Shown here in pieces: positions 7,442 through 11,219 of a DNA stretch of 11,219 bases. Each line of letters opens with the position of its first letter. The stretch's first letter is position 1. Below the pieces are notes generated by a model. It was not told where the DNA came from and did no database searches. It worked only from the letters and a program-made list of their open reading frames with translations. Location: contig NZ_JBATXG010000004.1 in the NCBI RefSeq assembly GCF_049673105.1, positions 1 through 11,219 on the forward strand, in the 5' to 3' direction. Made by a program: the position numbers and the translations under genes. This DNA is from Castellaniella sp049673105. Its GTDB lineage: Bacteria; Pseudomonadota; Gammaproteobacteria; Burkholderiales; Burkholderiaceae_B.

Positions 7442-7450
7442 ATTCTAGCA
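7442..7450 (-). promoter_or_regulatory. Candidate extended -10 promoter for metX-metW-ampG
   Basis: On the minus strand TGC precedes TAGAAT (7442-7447), which fits an extended -10 element (TGnTATAAT, one mismatch). No good -35 is visible. It would give a leader of about 60-65 nt before metX. I see no SAM riboswitch-like structure in that leader. Confidence 0.35.
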
Positions 7451-7573
7451 CCCCGGTTCCCGGACCCGACAGGGCTGCGCTGATGACGGATATCCATGCC
7501 AAGTCAGCATCCAGCCCTTTGTCGAGGCAGGCAAAATACCCCTGCTGCCACTGGGACTATCACATGCTCACTT

Positions 7574-7579
7574 TATGAT
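7574..7579 (+). promoter_or_regulatory. Candidate -10 box upstream of the LuxR-type HTH gene
   Basis: TATGAT (5/6 to the -10 consensus) lies 56 bp before the ATG at 7636. A -35 at 17-bp spacing is poor (CTGGGA). The gap 7371-7635 between the divergent metX and this gene holds no other recognisable gene. Confidence 0.3.
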
Positions 7580-7635
7580 ACATTCGCTCACGTATACGCG
7601 CAGTAGCCAATGACAATATCTCTACGGGGACAACC

Positions 7636-7848
7636 ATGACACCACTGACCGTTCGCGAACACGACTGCCTGTACTGGGCATCCCAAGGCAAGACCAGCTG
7701 GGAAATGGGCCAAATACTGGGCATCACCGAGCGCACGGCCAATTTCCACATCGCCAATCTTTGCGGCAAACTGGGTGTGAGCTCTCGCCAGGCGGCCATC
7801 ACCCAGGCGCTGCAGCACAAACTGTTGGATCTGGACAAATTCACCTGA
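7636..7848 (+). CDS. Stand-alone LuxR-type helix-turn-helix protein, no ligand domain
   Basis: A 70-residue protein that is almost entirely the LuxR/FixJ C-terminal DNA-binding domain: LTVREHDCLYWASQGKTSWEM holds the conserved T-x-R-E and the first helices, then ILGITERTANFHIANL (scaffold and recognition helices, with the usual V replaced by A before NFHI), then KLGVSSRQAAITQAL. The WASQGKTSWEMGQILGI wording is typical of acyl-homoserine-lactone receptors, in which this domain follows a roughly 170-residue autoinducer-binding domain that is absent here. It can be a GerE-like DNA-binding protein in its own right or the surviving tail of a full-length regulator. ACGGGGACA before the ATG gives a modest ribosome site (GGGGA, 7626-7630). 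The frame remains open for another 19 codons upstream, to TGA 7576-7578, without recognisable ligand-domain sequence. No luxI-like synthase gene is nearby. Confidence 0.8.
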   Translation: MTPLTVREHDCLYWASQGKTSWEMGQILGITERTANFHIANLCGKLGVSSRQAAITQALQHKLLDLDKFT

Positions 7849-7953
7849 CGTAAAGCCTGGATCAGGCCGGAGGCCGCCCTACCCAAGGCCGCAGGGACAA
7901 AAGCTCAGGTCAGCTAAAATCAGTTTATTCAGACCAACCCGGTACCCTTTATC
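7849..7953 (+). other. Short gap between the HTH gene and gshA
   Basis: GCCTG-GAT-CAGGC forms a small 5-bp stem-loop close after the HTH stop codon, followed by further GGCC palindromes, without a T-tract. TAAAAT (7915-7920) could be a -10 box for gshA, but no convincing -35 is present. Whether gshA is co-transcribed with the HTH gene is undecided. Confidence 0.25.
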
Positions 7954-9522
7954 ATGACCCTGGCCTCCGACCGGCGCCGCCTGCTGGCAACACACCCGGA
8001 ACTCCTGCACACCATCCGGCGCGGCATTGAAAAAGAAGGGTTGCGGGTGGATGCCGGCGGTGCGCTGGCCCGCACACCGCACCCCGTCTCGCTGGGTTCG
8101 GCCCTGACCAATCCTCACATCACCACGGACTATTCCGAAGCGCTGCTGGAACTGGTCACCAGCCCGGACCTGTCGCCCAACGCGCTGGTGCAGGAACTGA
8201 CCGACATCCATGCCTTCGTCGCCTTGCGCAACCCTGGCGAAGCCATCTGGAATCAGTCCATGCCCGCCCATCTGCCGGCGCAAGCCGACATTCCGGTCGC
8301 CTGGTATGGCACGTCCAATACCGGCATGCTCAAGCACGTCTACCGTCAGGGCCTGGCGTGGCGCTATGGCAAAATCATGCAATGCATCGCCGGTGTGCAC
8401 TACAACTTCTCTTTGCCGGAATCTGCCTGGGAACTGCTGGCCGCAGGCGACAACGAAAAAGAACGGCGCAACGCAGGCTACATGGGCCTGATCCGCAATT
8501 TCATGCGCCATTCCTGGCTGTTGATGTATTTGTTCGGTGCATCACCCGCCATGTCGCGCAGCTTTCTGCAGCATGCCGGCCTGGAATCGCAGCTGACCCG
8601 TCTCAGCCCGGACACCTACTGTCTGCCCTGGGCCACCAGCCTGCGCATGAGCGATCTGGGCTATAAAAGCCCCACCCAGTCCGAACTGCATCTTTGCTAC
8701 AACGACCTGGATACCTTCACGGCGCGCATCCACACCGCCGTCACCACATCCTGGCCGGCCTACGAGGCCATCGGCACACACCGCGACGGCCAGCGCATCC
8801 AGCTCAATACCAATCTGCTGCAGATCGAAAACGAATACTACGCCACCATCCGGCCCAAACAGACGGCGGGGCGCTGCGAGCGCCCGAACACCATTTTGCA
8901 CGAACGCGGCATCCAGTATGTCGAAGTGCGTTGCATGGATATCGACCCCTGGGAACCTGCCGGCATTTCAGCCGACACCTGCCGTTTCCTGGACGCCTTC
9001 CTGCTGTTTTGCGCCCTGGAAGACAGCCCCCTGTTCCCCGCCCCCGGCACCTGCCAGGAAAGCCAGGCCAATTTTGCGCTGGTCGCGCGGGAAGGCCGCC
9101 GCCCCGGCCTGATGCTGAAGCACGAAGAGCAGAACATCAGCCTGCAGGACTGGGCGCAGAACATCCTGGACCGCCTCGCCCCCTACGCCGAACTACTGGA
9201 CGCACATACGGACGACCAGCAGCATGTGTCCTCCCTGCAACGGCAGCACATCAAAGTGCAGGACCCCGCGCAGACACCTTCGGCACGCCTGCTGGCCGCA
9301 CTGCGCGACAGCGGCCAGGAATTCCATGACTGGACGCTCGCGCAAAGCCAGGCGCATTGGGCGACCCTGCAGGCACGCGGCCTGCCCGCCGACACCTTGG
9401 CGGCCTACGACCAGGGCGCCAAAAAGTCCCTGACGGAACAAGCCGCCCTGGAAGCATCGGACACGGAAAGCTTCGAAGACTACGTCGCCCGCTTCCATGC
9501 GGCGCTGGTCAAAACCGTCTGA
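7954..9522 (+). CDS. gshA: Glutamate-cysteine ligase, E. coli GshA type
   Basis: Catalyses the first and rate-limiting step of glutathione synthesis, joining glutamate and cysteine with ATP in the cytoplasm. The 522 residues match the class 1 family (PF04262; E. coli 518 residues). Landmarks: RGIEKEGLRV at 23-32 and ITTDYSEALLEL at 56-67, which carry the acidic metal- and glutamate-binding residues; CIAGVHYNFS at 144-153; NLLQIENEYYATIRPK around 285; and GIQYVEVRCMDIDP near 320. The N-terminus aligns in style with E. coli GshA, so the ATG at 7954 is likely right, yet no clear Shine-Dalgarno precedes it. gshB is not next to it. Many Burkholderiales use a different GshA class, so the E. coli-type enzyme is informative for lineage. 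The GNAT gene begins about ten bases after its stop. Confidence 0.95.
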   Translation: MTLASDRRRLLATHPELLHTIRRGIEKEGLRVDAGGALARTPHPVSLGSALTNPHITTDYSEALLELVTSPDLSPNALVQELTDIHAFVALRNPGEAIWNQSMPAHLPAQADIPVAWYGTSNTGMLKHVYRQGLAWRYGKIMQCIAGVHYNFSLPESAWELLAAGDNEKERRNAGYMGLIRNFMRHSWLLMYLFGASPAMSRSFLQHAGLESQLTRLSPDTYCLPWATSLRMSDLGYKSPTQSELHLCYNDLDTFTARIHTAVTTSWPAYEAIGTHRDGQRIQLNTNLLQIENEYYATIRPKQTAGRCERPNTILHERGIQYVEVRCMDIDPWEPAGISADTCRFLDAFLLFCALEDSPLFPAPGTCQESQANFALVAREGRRPGLMLKHEEQNISLQDWAQNILDRLAPYAELLDAHTDDQQHVSSLQRQHIKVQDPAQTPSARLLAALRDSGQEFHDWTLAQSQAHWATLQARGLPADTLAAYDQGAKKSLTEQAALEASDTESFEDYVARFHAALVKTV

Positions 9523-9532
9523 AGCCGCGATC

Positions 9533-10036
9533 ATGGAGATGACACAGTGGCTGGTGACACCGCCCACACAGATCCGCCACTTCCATCCCCGGGACGCCGG
9601 CGCCCTGGCTCAACTGCTCCACGAATCCGTCCGGCAGCTCGGCATCAAGGGGTACAGTCAGGCTCAAGTCCAAGCGTGGAGCCCGTCTCCCGTCAGCGCC
9701 CGTCAATTTCATGAGCGCGTATCGGATGGCCGGAAGGTCCTGATTGCAGTCTCGCCAGACGATGCCCCGCAAGGCTTCATCGAGCTGTGCTCAAACGGCC
9801 ACATTGACTGTTTCTACTGCCACCCGCACAGCGCTGGCATGGGGGTCGGCACAGCCCTGTACGCGACTTTGGAATCCATTGCCCGAAATGAAGGCATGCC
9901 CGTGCTGACCGTCGATGCCAGCGAAACGGCCAGACAGTTCTTTTTGAATCAGGGTTTTATTTGTATCCAACGCCAGGACTTCAGGCGAAACGATGTGCTC
10001 ATCCATAACTACAGGATGGAAAAGAAGCTCGTTTGA
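9533..10036 (+). CDS. GNAT-family N-acetyltransferase (YafP-like)
   Basis: A small cytoplasmic acetyl-CoA-dependent acetyltransferase with an unknown acceptor. From the ATG at 9533 it has 167 residues. Features: QIRHFHPRD beginning strand 1, KGYSQAQVQAWSP around residues 39-51, FIELCSNGHIDCFYCHP leading into motif A, the acetyl-CoA-binding HSAGMGVGTALYATLE (about 99-114), and LTVDASETARQFFLNQGF near 125-142. The 'YS..Q..AW' and 'TVDAS..A..FF...GF' patterns resemble E. coli YafP. The start is uncertain: ATGs at 9533 and 9539 are close together, and the frame is open from 9497 inside gshA; no good ribosome site separates them. The short gap suggests co-transcription with gshA, although a functional tie to glutathione is only a guess. 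Confidence 0.85.
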   Translation: MEMTQWLVTPPTQIRHFHPRDAGALAQLLHESVRQLGIKGYSQAQVQAWSPSPVSARQFHERVSDGRKVLIAVSPDDAPQGFIELCSNGHIDCFYCHPHSAGMGVGTALYATLESIARNEGMPVLTVDASETARQFFLNQGFICIQRQDFRRNDVLIHNYRMEKKLV

Positions 10037-10044
10037 GAGGGTCT

Positions 10045-10112
10045 TGGCGCGCCTGACAGGAATCGAACCTGTATCATTCAATATGGGCGTGCTACGATGA
10101 AACTACGACGTA
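10045..10112 (-). pseudogene. Degenerate tRNA-like sequence (tRNA relic)
   Basis: Read on the minus strand, the 3' part is a perfect tRNA half: ACAGG-TTCGATT-CCTGT T-arm (10056-10072), then CAGGCGC, a discriminator G and CCA (10045-10055). Upstream, TAGTTTCATCGTAGCAC resembles the D-arm of bacterial tRNA-Gly (TAGTTTAATGGTAGAAC type). The region between D- and T-arms is about six bases too short for an anticodon arm, and the seven bases that should pair with CAGGCGC (TACGTCG) do not. It is therefore not a functional tRNA. The 3' end resembles tRNA-Arg genes (GGGCGCGCCA type) from memory. Such fragments are often left by integration of mobile DNA at tRNA genes; the GNAT stop codon is eight bases away and a toxin-antitoxin pair follows. 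Confidence 0.6.
10092..10108 (+). promoter_or_regulatory. Candidate toxin-antitoxin operator/promoter
   Basis: CTACGA occurs twice in the same orientation (10092-10097 and 10103-10108), spaced 11 bp start to start, about one DNA turn. The first copy overlaps an extended -10-like TGCTACGAT (10090-10098). Tandem sites one turn apart are what ribbon-helix-helix antitoxins usually bind to repress their own operon. The same bases form the D-arm-like part of the tRNA relic, so the repeat could also be inherited from it. Confidence 0.4.
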
Positions 10113-10130
10113 ACACATAAAGGCAGTGAG

Positions 10131-10418
10131 ATGAACGAAGCCACCTTCACATTTCGTGTCGACGAAAACCTGAAGAGCGAATTCGCCAACGCAGCCAAGG
10201 CGCATGACCGAACAGGTGCCCAGCTACTACGGGATTTCATGCGCAGCTATATCAAAGACCAACAAGAAGCGGCGCAATACGATGCCTGGCTGCAGGACAA
10301 AGTACAACGCTCGCGGGCGTCAGCCGACGCAGGCAAACTGATACCAGCAGCAGAGGTCGAAGCCCAATTCGCTGCCCGCCGCGCCAGAACGCGGCAACAT
10401 ATTGCGCACTCAAAGTGA
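10131..10418 (+). CDS. Type II antitoxin, ribbon-helix-helix type
   Basis: A 95-residue protein expected to bind and neutralise the toxin encoded just after it and to repress the operon. The N-terminal TFTFRVDENLKSEFANAAKA followed by DRTGAQLLRDFMRSYIKDQ (residues 5-45) has the strand-helix-helix pattern of RHH/CopG/RelB-like DNA-binding domains. The C-terminal half (QYDAWLQDKVQ..., then EVEAQFAARRARTRQHI) is charged and helical, as expected for the toxin-wrapping tail. It starts at ATG 10131 with AAAGG (10119-10123) at good spacing. The stop codon overlaps the toxin start by 4 bp. By recollection the pair resembles plasmid-borne YacA/YacB-like modules. Its position beside a tRNA relic and an insertion sequence fits acquired DNA. 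Confidence 0.82.
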   Translation: MNEATFTFRVDENLKSEFANAAKAHDRTGAQLLRDFMRSYIKDQQEAAQYDAWLQDKVQRSRASADAGKLIPAAEVEAQFAARRARTRQHIAHSK

Positions 10419-10708
10419 CAAGCCTGTTCTGGACACCAGACGCCGTTCAGGAACGTCACGATATCTATGATTACATCGAGATGGATAGCCCCGCAGCGGC
10501 TTATCATCTTGACGAGAGTTTCTCAGACAAGGCCGGCGTTCTGACCAGATACCCAGAACTCGGTCGGGCTGGTCGCGTACCCGGCACTCGTGAGCTGGTG
10601 GTGCATGACAACTACCTGCTGATCTACGATGTCGTTGATGACATCGTACGCATATTGAACGTAGTACATGTGGCCCGTCTATGGCCGCCGGACCATGGAC
10701 AAGATTGA
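10415..10708 (+). CDS. Type II toxin, RelE/ParE family
   Basis: A 97-residue protein of the RelE/ParE superfamily, whose members either cut mRNA on the ribosome or poison DNA gyrase. Family pattern: FWTPDAVQERHDIYDYIEMDSP at the N-terminal helices, LGRAGRVPGTRELVVHDNYLLIYDV in the central sheet with the conserved G-R-x-P-G-T-R-E-L-V signature, and VRILNVVHVARLWPP at the end, with the H-x-A-R-x-W-P terminal motif. The start is GTG 10415, overlapping the antitoxin stop as GTGA, so its translation depends on antitoxin translation. The protein is full length with intact motifs, suggesting that it is functional or was recently so. Which mode of killing applies cannot be decided from the sequence, although the G-T-R-E-L motif is more usual for ParE-like members. 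Confidence 0.87.
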   Translation: MTSLFWTPDAVQERHDIYDYIEMDSPAAAYHLDESFSDKAGVLTRYPELGRAGRVPGTRELVVHDNYLLIYDVVDDIVRILNVVHVARLWPPDHGQD

Positions 10709-11091
10709 ACAGTACCCTGCCCATTGGCGGGACTACTTCCTGACCCTATTATTCCGATGCCCTACGATCATCCGCAATCGATCTGCAGGTCTACGATGTG
10801 CACAATTTTCTGACCTGCGATGTGGGTCATGGCGACATCGTGATCGACATCACCTTTCCGGTATCTCTGGGGGATTACGGCTTTCCGGTTACAGCGCACT
10901 GGGACGGGAAAAGCGATTTCAAGCTTTGCTGCACGCCGCAGGCACGCATTGCACTGGATGACCCAGACTCTGCAGACAAGCGCAAGCGTGCCTGGCTTGG
11001 GGCATTGAATACCGAACAAGGGCTACGGATCCGAGAGGCCGGAATCCAGGAGATGATGGCGTATATTCACCATGATCAGCAGCAGCCTTGA
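10695..11091 (+). pseudogene. Frameshifted or truncated remnant gene, possible transglutaminase-like C-terminus
   Basis: The clearest open part runs from a GTG at 10798 to the stop at 11089-11091 (97 residues), but protein-like sequence in that frame begins earlier, directly after a TGA at 10741-10743 (YYSDALRSSAIDLQVYDV). In another frame an ATG at 10695 gives MDKIEQYPAHWRDYFLT up to the same point. Removing one C from the CCC at 10744-10746 joins the two into one frame of about 131 codons, so a single-base frameshift is likely. HNFLTCDVGHGDIVIDITFP and GFPVTAHWDGKSDF recall the His-...-Asp half of transglutaminase-like domains, whose Cys half would then be missing; this is a weak resemblance. 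There is no good ribosome site at either start. If GTG 10798 is used, it is simply a small hypothetical protein. Confidence 0.45.
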
Positions 11092-11111
11092 GGGGCTCTA
11101 CATCATTAACG

Positions 11112-11180
11112 GGGGACACCGGCATTCATTAGACTTGTTTTTGCGAAGAACACGTTTAATGGAGCAATGCCGATGTCCCC
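11112..11180. repeat. 15-bp inverted repeat around the transposase start
   Basis: GGGGACACCGGCATT (11112-11126) and AATGCCGATGTCCCC (11166-11180) are reverse complements with one mismatch, 39 bases apart. The right arm contains the ATG at 11173. The left arm could be the end of the insertion sequence, or both arms may form an mRNA stem that hides the start codon from ribosomes on transcripts read in from outside, as known for other IS elements (IS10, IS50). Confidence 0.6.
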
Positions 11181-11219
11181 AATCGATTCTATCCTAGGGA
11201 TCCACGGCCTGGTGGTCCA
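11173..11219 (+). CDS. 5' end of a probable ISL3-like transposase gene (cut by window end)
   Basis: Only 15 codons are visible: MSPIDSILGIHGLVV. The pattern 'I-L-x-I-x-G-L-V-V' close to the N-terminus is what ISL3-family transposases (the family of Bordetella IS1001) show before their zinc-binding domain, and the flanking inverted repeat fits the left end of an insertion sequence. Nothing of the catalytic domain is in view, so the family assignment is tentative. No clear Shine-Dalgarno is seen apart from GGAG at 11161-11164, which is at workable spacing from the ATG. Confidence 0.5.
   Translation, partial: MSPIDSILGIHGLVV

Noticed and set aside
7371..7450. SAM riboswitch in the metX leader
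   Set aside because: The leader is short and shows neither the paired elements nor the conserved strings of known SAM riboswitch classes.
4230..7516. 18 of 19 bases shared between 4230-4248 (end of ampG) and 7498-7516 (metX upstream gap)
   Set aside because: One copy encodes the AmpG tail, no inverted flanks or duplications accompany it, and a single short match over 3 kb is not enough for a repeat call.
7483..7578. 31-codon open frame upstream of the HTH gene
   Set aside because: Composition is unremarkable, no good ribosome site is present and it overlaps the candidate promoter region; likely chance.
10045..10112. Functional tRNA gene on the minus strand
   Set aside because: The acceptor strands do not pair and the anticodon arm is about six bases too short.

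Overview
The window reads as chromosomal DNA of a GC-rich betaproteobacterium, most likely Burkholderiales/Alcaligenaceae (Bordetella, Achromobacter, Castellaniella and relatives). The reasons are the metX-metW-ampG gene order, the style of the PyrE and MetX proteins, the strong G/C third-position bias and the LuxR-type HTH sequence. The genus cannot be fixed from sequence reading alone.

Layout. Positions 1-145 hold GC hairpins downstream of pyrE. pyrE (146-820, minus; de novo pyrimidine synthesis) is divergent from a plus-strand pair, a LigB/DODA-type extradiol dioxygenase (1005-1802) and exodeoxyribonuclease III (1812-2627), followed by a tiny YjfB-like putative motility protein (2687-2890). 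Between this and the next gene lie a strong stem-loop with a T-tract and what looks like the decayed left end of an IS3-family element (about 2950-3060). On the minus strand come a YfeH-like bile-acid/Na+ symporter family protein (3076-4080) and then a tightly coupled operon read from 7370 down to 4223: metX, metW, ampG. Both junctions of that operon are 4-bp ATGA overlaps. metX and metW act in methionine biosynthesis; ampG imports muropeptides for peptidoglycan recycling.

From 7636 the plus strand carries a 70-residue orphan LuxR-type HTH protein lacking any ligand domain, an E. coli-type glutamate-cysteine ligase gshA (7954-9522, glutathione synthesis) and a YafP-like GNAT acetyltransferase (about 9533-10036).

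The last 1.1 kb is accessory in character. A degenerate tRNA-like sequence on the minus strand (10045-10112) abuts the GNAT gene and overlaps the promoter region of a type II toxin-antitoxin pair (RHH antitoxin 10131-10418, RelE/ParE toxin 10415-10708, 4-bp GTGA overlap). After that come a probably frameshifted remnant gene (10695-11091) and the first codons of a probable ISL3-like transposase (11173 to the window end), preceded by a 15-bp inverted repeat that covers its start codon.

Most of the window is ordinary housekeeping sequence. I see no clear new multi-gene system. The most interesting points are the tRNA-like relic merged with the toxin-antitoxin control region, the frameshifted remnant, the ligand-domain-less LuxR protein and the structured gap at 4130-4260.
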